A stretch of 64,000 nt of DNA from Elstera cyanobacteriorum (GCF_002251735.1 NZ_NOXS01000022.1:2460-66459); one strand, 5' to 3'. Counted from the stretch's first letter, positions 41,921 through 51,534 are shown. Numbers and translations: made by a program. Notes: generated by a model not told the origin, from the sequence alone.

Positions 41921-44900
41921 CTATTCCGCCGGTGCGGGCGGTGGTACCGGTTCGGTCGGAACGCTGGGCTTGCGGCTCAGCCATTCCGATAGTTTCTCGA
42001 AATAGACGTACACCACTGGGGTGATGTAGAGCGTGAGCAACTGCGATACCAGCAGGCCACCGACCACCGAAACCCCCAGCGGCTGCCGCAGTTCCGCCCC
42101 GGCGCCATGCCCGACGGCGATGGGCAAGACGCCCATAATGGCGGCGAAGGTCGTCATCATGATTGGGCGGAAGCGGATGACGCAGGCTTCGTAGATACTC
42201 TTTTCTGCGTCTGTCTCGCCCTCGCGTTTCCGCTCTAGGGCGAAGTCGATCATCATGATCGCATTCTTCTTCACGATCCCGATCAACATGATGATGCCGA
42301 TGATGGCGATCACCGACAGGTCCATCCCGAAAGCTTGCAACGTCAGCAGCGCCCCCAGGGCGGCGGAGGGCAGGCCCGAGAGAATGGTGATCGGGTGAAT
42401 GAAGCTTTCATACAGAACGCCAAGGATGATGTAGACCGCCAGCACGGCCACCAGCAGCAGCATGCCCTGGCCGCGTTCGGCGTCTTCGAACACTTTGGCG
42501 GAGCCTTGGAAAGCACTGGAAATCGTCACGGGCAAGCCCAGGCGATGTTCCATATCCTTAATCGCGGCCACAACCTGCCCCAGGGGCACCCCTTCGGATA
42601 GCGAGAAGGAGAGGGTGACGGAGGCAAGCTGCCCCTGGTGATTGACCGACAGCGGCCCGACCGAGCGGTTAACGCTGGCGAAGGTCTCAAGCGGGATCAG
42701 CGTGCCGTTGGCGGCGCGGACATAGACGGCGTTGAGGCCGTTCATGCTACTTTGGAACTTCGGATCGGCCTCTAGGATCACCGCATAGTCATTCACCGGC
42801 GTGAAGATCGTCGAGGCTTGGCGGGTCCCGAAGTAGCTATACAGCGTCGTGCGCAGCGTATCGATGCTCACGCCTAAAGTGGCGGCCTTGTCGCGGTCGA
42901 TGTCGATCATGGCCTGCGGCGAGCGGATGCGCAGATCGGACGAAACATCCTGCACACCTTGGATACGCCGCAGTTCCCCTTCCAGGCGCGGCGCCCAGGC
43001 GAAAAGCTCGGTCGTATCGACGCCCTGCAGCGTATATTGATAGGCAAGGTTGGACTGCCGCCCGCCGATACGTAGGTTCTGCACCGGGTTTACGAAGGCA
43101 TTGATGCCGGGCACCGCCTGCATCTTTGTCCGCAGCCGGTTGGCGATGGTCTTGATCTCGCGAACCGTGCGCTGATCCTTCGGTTTGATCTCGACGAACA
43201 TCTGCCCGGTATTGCCGCCGCGCGACCCGAAGCCGCCCGCGACCGAATTGACCGTGACGACATCGGGATCGGCGGCGACGATGGCGGCCAACTGCTGCTG
43301 CTTTTCCGCCATGGCCGGGAAGGCGGTATCCTGATTGGCCTCGGTGAAAATCGTCAGCAGGCTATTGTCTTCTTCAGGGAAGAAGCCGCGCGGCATCTGG
43401 CGGAATTCATGGGCGGTATAAAGGGTTAGGGCAATGGTGAACAGCAGCGTGGCGAACTTATAGCGCAGCACGGCACGCAGGGTGACATCATACCCGCGCT
43501 GCATCGCCATGAAGCCGCCTTCGAGAATACGGCCGAACAGATTTTCCCGTTCTTCCCCATGATGGGGCCGCAGCAGGCGCGAGCACATCATCGGCGTCAG
43601 CGTCAGCGAGACGAAGCCCGATACCAGAATCGCCATGCTGATCGTCACCGCGAATTCGAAGAACACGCGCCCGACGACGCCGCCCATGAACAGCACCGGA
43701 ATGAAGACGGAAATCAGCGACAGGGTAATAGAGATGATGGTGAAGCCGATTTCGCGGCTGCCCTTCAACGACGCCTCCATCGGCGACAGGCCTTTTTCCG
43801 TGTAGCGGACGATATTTTCCAGCATCACGATCGCGTCATCGACGACGAAGCCGACCGCCAGAGTTAGCGCCATCAACGAGATATTGTTGAGGCTAAAACC
43901 GCAAAGATACATACCGCCGAACGTACCAATGATCGACATTGGCAGCGCCAGCGATGGGATCAATGTTGCCGAAATCTTGCGTAAGAATAAAAAGATGGTC
44001 AGAACGACCAAGCCCACAGTCAGAACGAAGGTGAATTGCACATCAGCAATCGAGTCGCGGATTGAGATGGATCGGTCGTTAAGAACTGAAATATTGACCG
44101 AGGGCGGAATCTGAGCGCGGAATACTGGGATCAGCGCCTTGACGGCATCGACAACCTCGATCGTATTGGCCCCCGGTTGGCGTTGGATCGCGAGGGTGAT
44201 GGAGCGGGTGCCATTGTACCAGCTCGCCACCCGGTCGTTTTGTACCGAGTCGATGATCGTGGCTATATCACTCAGGCGCACTGGGGCGCCGTTGCGGTAC
44301 GTCACGATCAGGGGGCCAAAGTCCTTCGCCGTTTCCGGCTGGCCGCTGGTCTTCAAGATCAGCGTCTGTTTGTCGCCGTTGAGGCTGCCGACCGGCGTCG
44401 TCGAGGTGGACGACACCAACGTGCGCTGCACATCGTCGATGCTAATGCCCAGCGAGGCCATCAACTGCGGGTTTACCTGCACGCGCACGGCGTACTTTTG
44501 GCCGCCGAAAATATTGACCTGCGATACACCCGTGAGGGTCGAGAGCCGCTGTGCCATCAAGGTTTCGGCGTAATCATGCACTTGGCTGAGCGGCAGGACG
44601 GAGGAGGAGACGGCGACGAACAGGATGGGATCATCCGCCGGATTGACCTTGCGGAACGACGGCGGGTTGGGGATTTCACGTGGTAGGCGGCGGGTGGCGA
44701 CCGATAGGGCCGACTGCACATCCAAGGCCGCCGCATCGATATTGCGGTTCAAATCGAACTCCAGCACCACCTGCGTATTGCCGAGCGTGCTGGTGGAGGT
44801 GATGGAGGTAATGCCGGAGATATTGGAGAATTCCCGCTCCAACGGCGTTGCCACCGATGCGCCCATCGTCTCCGGGCTGGCCCCCGGCAGGCTGGCGGTC

Positions 44901-45040
44901 ACGACAATGGTGGGGAAATCCACCTTCGGCAAGGCAGCCACCGGCATTTGCTTATAGCCTGCTACCCCCATGATACACAGCGCCGCCATCAGCAGCACTG
45001 TCATGACCGGGCGCCGGATGCAGAGTTCGGACAGGTTCAT
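41921..45040 (-). CDS. RND efflux transporter permease (AcrB/MdtB-like)
   Basis: A 1039-residue inner-membrane proton-driven pump. Seen: MNLSELCIRRPVMTVLLMAAL (first helix), GASPETMGASVATPLE, the TM4 proton-relay pair in GFVVDDAIVMLENI (about residues 400-413), two large periplasmic loops, and PLGVSVVGGLLVSQLLTLYITPVVY (key LLVSQLLTLYITPVVY) at the end. The start at 45040 follows AGGAG by 7 bp; the frame is open 42 codons further, but that stretch is Pro-rich and encoded within the adaptor's 3' end. It lies 16 bp after the adaptor gene. MdtB/MdtC-type by overall look; substrates unknown. Confidence 0.93.
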   Translation of the reverse strand: MNLSELCIRRPVMTVLLMAALCIMGVAGYKQMPVAALPKVDFPTIVVTASLPGASPETMGASVATPLEREFSNISGITSITSTSTLGNTQVVLEFDLNRNIDAAALDVQSALSVATRRLPREIPNPPSFRKVNPADDPILFVAVSSSVLPLSQVHDYAETLMAQRLSTLTGVSQVNIFGGQKYAVRVQVNPQLMASLGISIDDVQRTLVSSTSTTPVGSLNGDKQTLILKTSGQPETAKDFGPLIVTYRNGAPVRLSDIATIIDSVQNDRVASWYNGTRSITLAIQRQPGANTIEVVDAVKALIPVFRAQIPPSVNISVLNDRSISIRDSIADVQFTFVLTVGLVVLTIFLFLRKISATLIPSLALPMSIIGTFGGMYLCGFSLNNISLMALTLAVGFVVDDAIVMLENIVRYTEKGLSPMEASLKGSREIGFTIISITLSLISVFIPVLFMGGVVGRVFFEFAVTISMAILVSGFVSLTLTPMMCSRLLRPHHGEERENLFGRILEGGFMAMQRGYDVTLRAVLRYKFATLLFTIALTLYTAHEFRQMPRGFFPEEDNSLLTIFTEANQDTAFPAMAEKQQQLAAIVAADPDVVTVNSVAGGFGSRGGNTGQMFVEIKPKDQRTVREIKTIANRLRTKMQAVPGINAFVNPVQNLRIGGRQSNLAYQYTLQGVDTTELFAWAPRLEGELRRIQGVQDVSSDLRIRSPQAMIDIDRDKAATLGVSIDTLRTTLYSYFGTRQASTIFTPVNDYAVILEADPKFQSSMNGLNAVYVRAANGTLIPLETFASVNRSVGPLSVNHQGQLASVTLSFSLSEGVPLGQVVAAIKDMEHRLGLPVTISSAFQGSAKVFEDAERGQGMLLLVAVLAVYIILGVLYESFIHPITILSGLPSAALGALLTLQAFGMDLSVIAIIGIIMLIGIVKKNAIMMIDFALERKREGETDAEKSIYEACVIRFRPIMMTTFAAIMGVLPIAVGHGAGAELRQPLGVSVVGGLLVSQLLTLYITPVVYVYFEKLSEWLSRKPSVPTEPVPPPAPAE

Positions 45041-45056
45041 CGACGGCTCCTGCGGG

Positions 45057-46340
45057 TTAGCTGCGGGCGGGCGGCTGTTGGGCGGTGGTGGCGGCCCCCG
45101 ATTGGGCGGCGGGAGCTTGGCCGCCGCCGGGGCGATTGCCGCGCGGGGCGGTGGCGTTCGGGTCACGGATCTCGACGCGGGTGCCGTTGGTCAGGCGCAA
45201 CTGCCCATCGGTTACAACGATTTCACCCGGCTTCAGCCCCTTGGCGATGACGCTGCGGGCGCCGACCGTGCGGGCAACGGTAATCGGGCGTAACTCGGCC
45301 TGCTTGGCCTCCGGCGCCCCTTCGGCGGGCGCGACGATGTAGACGAACTGCCCCTGCTGCCCGGTCTGGATGGCGGCGGTCGGGACGCTAATGGCATTGG
45401 CTTCGACGCCAAGGCGCACGACCAGCGGCGCGAACATCCCCGGCCACAGTGCACTATCCTGATTAACGAAGGTCGCCTTGGCCTGGAAGGTGCCGGTCGT
45501 CTGATCGATGGTATTGTCGTAGAAGGTCACTTCGCCGCTCACGGTCAACTCGGGCCGGTCGGGGATTTGCGCGGTCACAGCGACTTTGCCGGTCTTCATC
45601 GCGTCCCGGAGTTCCGAGAAATGCTTCTGCGGGACCGAGAACAGCACATTGATCGGGCGTAACTTGCGGATAGTGACCAGCGAGTTTGTGTCATTCGCCT
45701 TCACCAGGTTGCCCTTGGTCAGCTTGATTTCCCCAGCGCGCCCGCTGATCGGGGCGGTGATCTTGGTATAACCGAGGCTGACGCGCAGCGCTTCGATCTG
45801 TGCTTGGCTGGCTTTAATCGATTGATCGGCGGTGGTTGCGGCGGTGCGGGCGGTATCCAGGGCGGATTGGGAGGCGATGTTACTGGCGACCAGCGCGGTT
45901 TGCCGGTCCAGTGTGCGTTTGGCGTTGGTCGAGAGCGCTTGATCGCGCTGCAAATTGGCTTCCGCCTGTCGTAACTGCGCTTCAATCGACCGGCTGTCGA
46001 GCGTGAAGAGCAGATCGCCTTCCTTCACCTCCTGCCCATCGGTGATATGAACGTCGAGGATAATGCCGTCGATCCGCGCTTTAACGCCGACCACTTCGGT
46101 CGCTTGGACGGAGCCGATGGCGGTGATTTCCACCGGTTGCGGCCCTTGTTCGGCGGGGCTGGCAAAAACCGGTTGCGGCGGGCGGGCGCCGCCGCGGCCC
46201 TGCCCGGCGGCAGGCGCCTCGCTTTGGGCCGTGCCGACCTGGGCCTGAACCCAGCCGCGCACCTGCGGCGATTGCCATCCGACAATTCCGCCGATCACCA
46301 GTACCGCGCCCGCGCCCAACCAGCCAATTTTCGCCCGCAT
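45057..46340 (-). CDS. RND efflux periplasmic adaptor (MdtA-like)
   Basis: A 427-residue membrane-fusion protein: N-terminal hydrophobic anchor (about residues 5-23), lipoyl-like halves GSVQATEVVGVKARIDGIILDVHITDGQEVKEGDLLFTLD (key VKARIDG-DGQEVKEGDLLF) and TKITAPISGRAGEIKLTKGN (key ITAPISGRAGE), a helical hairpin between them, and a beta-barrel with IDQTTGTFQAKA. The C-terminal 30 residues are Gly/Pro/Ala-rich. First gene of the two-gene pump operon; no outer-membrane channel gene is next to it, so a shared TolC-type channel is expected. Confidence 0.92.
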   Translation of the reverse strand: MRAKIGWLGAGAVLVIGGIVGWQSPQVRGWVQAQVGTAQSEAPAAGQGRGGARPPQPVFASPAEQGPQPVEITAIGSVQATEVVGVKARIDGIILDVHITDGQEVKEGDLLFTLDSRSIEAQLRQAEANLQRDQALSTNAKRTLDRQTALVASNIASQSALDTARTAATTADQSIKASQAQIEALRVSLGYTKITAPISGRAGEIKLTKGNLVKANDTNSLVTIRKLRPINVLFSVPQKHFSELRDAMKTGKVAVTAQIPDRPELTVSGEVTFYDNTIDQTTGTFQAKATFVNQDSALWPGMFAPLVVRLGVEANAISVPTAAIQTGQQGQFVYIVAPAEGAPEAKQAELRPITVARTVGARSVIAKGLKPGEIVVTDGQLRLTNGTRVEIRDPNATAPRGNRPGGGQAPAAQSGAATTAQQPPARS

Positions 46341-46533
46341 GAGAACCCCATCCCGCTCAGGACCGCCCTTGAAAAATGACAGCGGTCAGACTACGCCTGA
46401 CAATATATAGGACTCGGGGGGCTTGCCCATCCCCGCAGAGAGTGTGCATCGCAAAAAAAAGAACCCCGCCCGTTTTTGCGAGCAGGGCAGGGTTGAGGTC
46501 GCAATCTCTTGCGAGGGGTCTAGGATAGGAAAG

Positions 46534-47880
46534 ATGCAGATTATGGCTTTCCTAAGGCGTTATGCGCGCCGCTATCATCTCGGGATTGCATCGGCTTTTC
46601 TGACAGTTTTATTGCTAACGGCCTGCGAGAAAGAGCCGCGCGATTTGCTGGCCGCTTGTACCGATTTGGTGGCGGCTTTCGAACCCGCCGATAGGCCTGT
46701 AACGCGCGGCGTGCCGCAGGTAGTTGGCCCGCTGTCGGTGCGGATCGAATTTTCCTGGGGGGCGGGGGAGCGGGACGCATTGACCTGCCATTTCGCCGCC
46801 CGGGCGCAAGCGCTGGAGACCCCGCCGCTGCGGGCGGTCGAAACCCTGCGGCGCGGGGCACTGAGCGACCGGGAACTGATGGTGCTCGATCTCTGGGCGC
46901 GACTACCGGGGGCGGGGCCGACACTCTACCAACCCGGGCAAGTGTGGGAAAAACAGGCGCTTAGCGGTACGGCCTATTTCGTTCAGCAGATGCTCAATGC
47001 CCTCTCGGTCGGCAGTCTCTATGCCTTGATCGCAGTTGGCTACGCGCTGATCTTCAGTTTGTTGGAAATCGTGAATTTCGCCTTTGGGGAGCTGGCGATG
47101 GTCGGCTCCATCCTGGCAGTTATCGTGATCCTTCTCCTGGGCGGGGCGGGCGTGGACAGCGCCTGGGTGTTGCTGCCCGCCGCCGTCATGGCTGTGCTCG
47201 CCTATGGCGGTGTGCTGGGCGCGGTGATCGACCGTAGCGTCTACCGACCGCTTGGGCGCGACAGCCGCTTAACGCCGCTTGTCGCCGCCATCGGCCTCGC
47301 CCTCGTGGTGCAGAACAGCGTGCTGCTCGCCCAAGGCGCCCGCAGCAAATATCTACCGCCGCTGATCGGCGGCGGTTGGACGCTGCATTTGGGCGAGTCC
47401 ACCGTCCGTTTTAGCTTCAATCAACTTACGCTGATGCTGCTGACCCTCTGTGTCGGGATCGCCTTGCATTATTCCGTGCAGCGCACGCGCTTTGGCCGCG
47501 ATCTGCGCGCCTGCGCCGCCGATCCGAAAATGGCGGCACTGTTGGGGGTGCCGGTCGATAAGGTCATCGCCCGCGCCTTTATGCTCTCGACGGCGCTGGC
47601 GGGACTGGGCGGCCTCGTTTCGGTCGTTTATTACGGCCAGACTGACCATAGCATCGGCCTTGCCCTGGGGTTCAAAGCGCTGACCGGCGCTATTCTCGGC
47701 GGTATCGGCAGCTTGACCGGGGCGATGGCGGGCGCTTTGCTGGTCGGGTTGGTGGAAATTCTCTTTGCTGGCTTCGTGTCGAACGAAATGCGCGATCTCG
47801 CCGTCTTCGTCCTGCTCGTCGGTGGGTTGATCGTGCGGCCAACGGGCGTATTTGGCACTAAAAACGAGACAAGCTCATGA
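46534..47880 (+). CDS. LivH-type branched-chain amino acid permease with fused N-terminal domain
   Basis: A 448-residue protein. From about residue 148 it is a normal LivH permease: YFVQQMLNALSVGSLYALIAVGYALIF (key LNALSVGSLYALIAVGYAL), IVNFAFGELAMVGS, RTRFGRDLRACAADPKMAALLGV (key GRDLRACAADPKMA) and GGIGSLTGAMAGALLVG. The first 147 residues are extra: a hydrophobic segment ending LLLTACEKE that reads as a lipobox, then a polar domain with a few Cys and acidic clusters. AGGAAAG precedes ATG 46534. No LivM, ATPase or binding protein is adjacent. The stop overlaps the DCC gene by ATGA. Confidence 0.82.
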   Translation: MQIMAFLRRYARRYHLGIASAFLTVLLLTACEKEPRDLLAACTDLVAAFEPADRPVTRGVPQVVGPLSVRIEFSWGAGERDALTCHFAARAQALETPPLRAVETLRRGALSDRELMVLDLWARLPGAGPTLYQPGQVWEKQALSGTAYFVQQMLNALSVGSLYALIAVGYALIFSLLEIVNFAFGELAMVGSILAVIVILLLGGAGVDSAWVLLPAAVMAVLAYGGVLGAVIDRSVYRPLGRDSRLTPLVAAIGLALVVQNSVLLAQGARSKYLPPLIGGGWTLHLGESTVRFSFNQLTLMLLTLCVGIALHYSVQRTRFGRDLRACAADPKMAALLGVPVDKVIARAFMLSTALAGLGGLVSVVYYGQTDHSIGLALGFKALTGAILGGIGSLTGAMAGALLVGLVEILFAGFVSNEMRDLAVFVLLVGGLIVRPTGVFGTKNETSS

Positions 47881-48257
47881 CCGACACGCCGCCCACCTGC
47901 ACCACGCTCTATAATGGCTCCTGCCCGGTCTGCCGGGTGGAAATCGACCATTACCGCCGGATCGATGGCGCGGCGGGCCTCGGCCTCGGGTGGGTCGATA
48001 TCGCCGCCGACCCGGCCGAGGCGCAGGCGCGTGGTTTCGATCCCATCGCGGTACGTAAGCGTCTGCATGTATTGGATGCCGAGGGGCGGGTGCATATCGG
48101 CATCGACGCTTTCTTGCTGCTCTGGTCGCACCTGCCGCGCTACCGCTGGCTCGGGCGGATCATCGGCGCGCGGGGGATCAAGCCGGTGGCGGTGTTTCTC
48201 TATGATCGCGCGCTGGCGCCGCTGCTGTTTGCTTGGGACCGGCGGCGGCATAGGTAG
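47877..48257 (+). CDS. DCC family thiol-disulfide oxidoreductase-like (DUF393)
   Basis: A 126-residue protein of the DCC/DUF393 family: N-terminal TTLYNGSCPVCRVEIDHYR with the YxGxCPxC redox-like motif (Cys at about residues 15 and 18), WVDIAADPAEA, and VLDAEGRVHIGIDAFLLLWSHLPRYRWLGRI (key GIDAFLLLWSHLPRY). It is coupled by ATGA to the LivH-like gene and its 3' end overlaps the next gene on the other strand by 58 bp. The family is thought to be thioredoxin-like; substrate unknown. Confidence 0.85.
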   Translation: MTDTPPTCTTLYNGSCPVCRVEIDHYRRIDGAAGLGLGWVDIAADPAEAQARGFDPIAVRKRLHVLDAEGRVHIGIDAFLLLWSHLPRYRWLGRIIGARGIKPVAVFLYDRALAPLLFAWDRRRHR

Positions 48258-48574
48258 CGCTTCATCAAAAGAAACCCGCCCATCAGCAGGGGGGCACTAT
48301 TGACGGCATAGGCTAAGATCGCGCTTGGACCGTCGAGTTTCAGCAGGAAAAGCGTGTTTCCACCAGCATAGAGATAAGGCGCGTAAACCGTCATGCCGAT
48401 TAGCATCAGAGCGGTATCAAAGAGCGAGACCATAGGCTCCCCGGCTCGGGCGCGCTTGATCGTCTGATAGAGCCCCCACCATCCGGCACCGCCAAAAACA
48501 AGGATAGGAAAAAGTAGATTAGCGTTAATCCCAAAAACGCCCATTGAATGAGTAGAAATAAAATCAGAACTCAT
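48200..48574 (-). CDS. small membrane protein, unknown
   Basis: A 124-residue protein with three clear hydrophobic segments (about residues 20-38, 52-70 and 82-103) and a basic, Ser-rich tail. No family recognised. The start region is AT-rich and its ribosome site is weak. It lies at the edge of the AT-rich patch, and the tail is antisense to the DUF393 gene, so the true 3' end could be earlier in function. A second membrane gene lies 146 bp upstream; that gap is AT-rich with no gene seen. Confidence 0.5.
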   Translation of the reverse strand: MSSDFISTHSMGVFGINANLLFPILVFGGAGWWGLYQTIKRARAGEPMVSLFDTALMLIGMTVYAPYLYAGGNTLFLLKLDGPSAILAYAVNSAPLLMGGFLLMKRYLCRRRSQANSSGASARS

Positions 48575-48720
48575 AAAAAAACTCTATTGCGGTGAGGGTG
48601 AATTTTTTCATCAAACCTCAATATCCTCTGTTGATTTATAATATACCTCTATCTATTATTCTTGATCCGTAACAAAGAAATATGTCCAGGCGAATAGGTA
48701 TTTCCCTCGCATCGATCATA

Positions 48721-49251
48721 TCAGACTGATGGTGAGATTTTTTCAGGATCAGGTTCTATATCCACTGCTATTTTTCCGTAGTCAGTAGATGGCGTAAATT
48801 TGTCCATAAGGCGATATATAATTAGGAAAACTGTAAAACAAATTGGACTTAAAGCAATATAATTTACCATGAAGCCAGAGAAAAATGCACCAGTCTCTTC
48901 GCCAAAAAGTAAATTATTCATCTTCGTAAAAAAATAAAAATTTGAAACTATTCCTAATAATATCATTATTTTTAATGATTTTGATTTTATTAAATATTCT
49001 TTTGTTGTGAATATTAATCTCGTAAGTCCAATCCATCCTAAAAGTCCAATTGTATATGTTAATAGAAATATAATAAAATTACCATCCAGTTTTGATTTCA
49101 TGATCATCGCCGCCAGAAATAAAATTCCGTACAAATATATGGCGGCAATGACCCCCGGTGCGCTGAAAATAAGAAATATATACATTATGAAACGAATGAG
49201 CATTTTGGCATCGCTAAAAGTGTGTGACTGGATGACGCCCTTGAAAGGCAT
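48721..49251 (-). CDS. AT-rich membrane protein, probably acquired
   Basis: A 176-residue protein with four or five hydrophobic segments (MYIFLIFSAPGVIAAIYLYG, FIIFLLTYTIGLLGWIGL, IMILLGIVSNFYFF, YIALSPICFTVFLIIYRL) and a polar, acidic C-terminus. Codon use is strikingly AT-rich (many AAA, ATA, TTA, AAT) against neighbours that end codons in G or C, so it was probably gained recently. The start at 49251 has GGTGGAGAG upstream; a later ATG at 49203 is possible. No family recognised. It is divergent from gltX. Confidence 0.6.
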   Translation of the reverse strand: MPFKGVIQSHTFSDAKMLIRFIMYIFLIFSAPGVIAAIYLYGILFLAAMIMKSKLDGNFIIFLLTYTIGLLGWIGLTRLIFTTKEYLIKSKSLKIMILLGIVSNFYFFTKMNNLLFGEETGAFFSGFMVNYIALSPICFTVFLIIYRLMDKFTPSTDYGKIAVDIEPDPEKISPSV

Positions 49252-49301
49252 TTTTCTCTCCACCCTAGCCCAAACCGCCATCCGCTGCTATACCGCCCGG
49301 C

Positions 49302-50687
49302 ATGAGCACGATCACACGTTTTGCCCCGTCGCCCACGGGGATGCTGCATATCGGCGGGGCGCGCACGGCCCTGTTCACCATCCTCTATGCCCGTCACACG
49401 GGGGGGAAGGCGCTGCTGCGCATCGACGATACCGACCGCGAGCGCTCGACCGACGCGGCGGTGCAGGCGATTTTCGAAGGGCTGGACTGGCTGGGCCTGA
49501 CGTTTGACGGCGAACCGACCTTCCAGCACACGCGCCTCGCCCGGCATATCGAGGTTGCCGAGCAGTTGCTGGCGGCGGGTAAGGCCTACCGCTGCTATGC
49601 GACGGCGGAAGAGCTGGAAGAAATGCGCAAATCGGCTGCCCGGCGCGGCCTGCCGCCGCGCTACGATGGCCGCTGGCGCGACCGCGACCCGAGCGAAGCG
49701 CCCGAAGGTGCAACCTTCGTCATCCGCCTCAAAGCACCGCGCACCGGCAGCACGATTATCCCCGATCGGGTGCACGGTACGATCACCTTTGCCAACAGCG
49801 ATCTTGACGATTTCGTGCTGCTGCGGGCCGATGGGTCGCCGACCTATATGCTCTCCACCGTTGTGGACGATATCGACATGGGCGTGACCCATGTGATTCG
49901 CGGCGACGATCATATGACCAACGCCGCCCGTCAGGCGCAGATTTACGATGCGCTGGGCGCGGCACGGCCGGTCTATGCCCATATTCCGCTTATTCATGGG
50001 CCAGACGGGCAGAAACTTTCCAAGCGCCACGGCGCGGTCGGCATCGGCGAGTACCGCGATCAGGGCTATTTGCCGGAAGCGGTTCTGTCGTACCTGATGG
50101 GTCTCGGTTGGGCGTCGGGGCTAGAGCATCCGACGATCGAAACCGCCGCGCCGCACTTCGACCTGACCCACCTGGGCAAAGGCCCGGCGCGTTTGGATAT
50201 GGATGCGCTGGTGTCGGCCAACTTCCATTTCATGAAACATGCCGACGATGCCCGCCTCGCCGCGCTGATCCTGCCGCACCTCGGCCGCGCCGCCGACGAT
50301 CCGGCAAAGACGCTGCTGACGGCGGCCATGCCGGGGCTGAAGGAGCGGGCGAAGACCGTTCCCCATCTCGCCGAAACCGCCGCCTTCTACCTCGCCGCCC
50401 GCCCAATTCCGGTGGAGGAGGGGGCGCAAGCGCTGCTGACCGACGAAACGAAACCGCGCATCCGCGCGGTTTATGAGGCCTTGCAGGCGCAAGAGGATTG
50501 GTCGCACGAGGCGCTGGCGGCTTTGGTAAAAGCCCAGGCCAAAGTGCTCGATTTGCCGTTCGCCAAGCTCGGCCAGCCGCTGCGCGCCGCCCTGACCGGA
50601 CGCACCAACTCCCCCGGTGTGGCGGAGGTGATGGCCCTGCTCGGGCGGGAAGAAAGCCTGGGACGGCTGGCGGACGCGCTCGCCTAG
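49302..50687 (+). CDS. gltX: glutamyl-tRNA synthetase
   Basis: A 461-residue class I synthetase that charges tRNA-Glu. Seen: TRFAPSPTGMLHIGGARTALF with the HIGH-type HIGG (about residues 15-18), RIDDTDRERST, the KMSKS-type GQKLSKRHG (about residues 233-241), and a C-terminal anticodon-binding domain ending RTNSPGVAEVMALLGRE. Many alphaproteobacteria carry two GltX copies; whether this is the discriminating or the relaxed one cannot be told here. A hairpin ends the gene. Confidence 0.95.
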   Translation: MSTITRFAPSPTGMLHIGGARTALFTILYARHTGGKALLRIDDTDRERSTDAAVQAIFEGLDWLGLTFDGEPTFQHTRLARHIEVAEQLLAAGKAYRCYATAEELEEMRKSAARRGLPPRYDGRWRDRDPSEAPEGATFVIRLKAPRTGSTIIPDRVHGTITFANSDLDDFVLLRADGSPTYMLSTVVDDIDMGVTHVIRGDDHMTNAARQAQIYDALGAARPVYAHIPLIHGPDGQKLSKRHGAVGIGEYRDQGYLPEAVLSYLMGLGWASGLEHPTIETAAPHFDLTHLGKGPARLDMDALVSANFHFMKHADDARLAALILPHLGRAADDPAKTLLTAAMPGLKERAKTVPHLAETAAFYLAARPIPVEEGAQALLTDETKPRIRAVYEALQAQEDWSHEALAALVKAQAKVLDLPFAKLGQPLRAALTGRTNSPGVAEVMALLGREESLGRLADALA

Positions 50688-50708
50688 TCTGGGGCTGTGC
50701 CCCAGACT
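50686..50708. terminator. hairpin between gltX and pyrE
   Basis: A perfect 10-bp stem AGTCTGGGGC with complement and a 3-base loop. It overlaps the last bases of the gltX stop and lies 15 bp from the convergent pyrE stop. No T-run follows closely on either strand. Confidence 0.6.
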
Positions 50709-50722
50709 CCCCTCATTTGAGG

Positions 50723-51382
50723 CTACGGCCCGCCGTGGGCCTTCGACCAAGCGTCGGGATCGGCCAGGAAGCTGCGGACTTCCACCATATCGGCGGCCGA
50801 CGTGCGCTTGTCGATATCGGCCACTTCCAGCACCTCTTTCCAGGTGGAGAGGTAATGCAGGGTGACCCCGAGGTCGTCCAACACCTTTAGCCCGCCGCCG
50901 AAGGCCGCGTAGAAGAAAACCACCAACGTATGGTCGCACTGGGCGCCCGCTTCGCGCAGGGCGTTGATGAAGGTAACCTTGCTGCCGCCTTGGCTGGCGA
51001 GGTCTTCGACCAGCAGAACGCGGTCGCCATCCTTAAAGCTGCCTTCGATCTGGGCGTTGCGCCCGAAGCCCTTGGGCTTTTTGCGCACATAGAGCATCGG
51101 TAGGCCCAGCCGATCGGCGATCCAGGCGGCATAGGGAATGCCCGCCGTCTCCCCGCCTGCCACCGCATCGATCCGCTCATAGCCGATGCCTTCGGAAATC
51201 TTCTGCACGGCAAAGTCGATCACGGCTTTGCGGGCGCGTGGGAAGCCGATGATCTTGCGGCAATCGACATAGACCGGGCTAAGCGTGCCCGAGGTGAAGG
51301 TGAAGGGCTGCTGCGGGCGGATATGCACCGCCTCGATTTCCAGCAGCAGGCGGGCGACGGCTTGGGCGGGCGTAAGCGACAT
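50723..51382 (-). CDS. pyrE: orotate phosphoribosyltransferase
   Basis: A 219-residue type I phosphoribosyltransferase that makes orotidine 5'-phosphate in pyrimidine synthesis. Seen: QPFTFTSGTLSPVYVDCRK (about residues 26-44), the catalytic-loop region YVRKKPKGFGRNAQIEG (key RKKPKGFG) and the PRPP loop VLLVEDLASQGGSK (about residues 126-139). ATG 51382 is the family start; the frame remains open upstream without support. It is divergent from the enoyl-CoA hydratase-family gene, 150 bp away. Confidence 0.94.
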   Translation of the reverse strand: MSLTPAQAVARLLLEIEAVHIRPQQPFTFTSGTLSPVYVDCRKIIGFPRARKAVIDFAVQKISEGIGYERIDAVAGGETAGIPYAAWIADRLGLPMLYVRKKPKGFGRNAQIEGSFKDGDRVLLVEDLASQGGSKVTFINALREAGAQCDHTLVVFFYAAFGGGLKVLDDLGVTLHYLSTWKEVLEVADIDKRTSAADMVEVRSFLADPDAWSKAHGGP

Positions 51383-51534
51383 GGAACCCCCGGGGCTAAG
51401 GCGCAAAAGATGGGCGGGTGATAAAGCGCGGGCGCGCCGCTGTCCAGTCCTACAGGCGGGGCGCGGGATTCGCTTGCACCGGGCGCAGGCTTCTGATTTC
51501 TCATAGCCTAAGGGGCTGGGGAGAAGGGAAAGCG

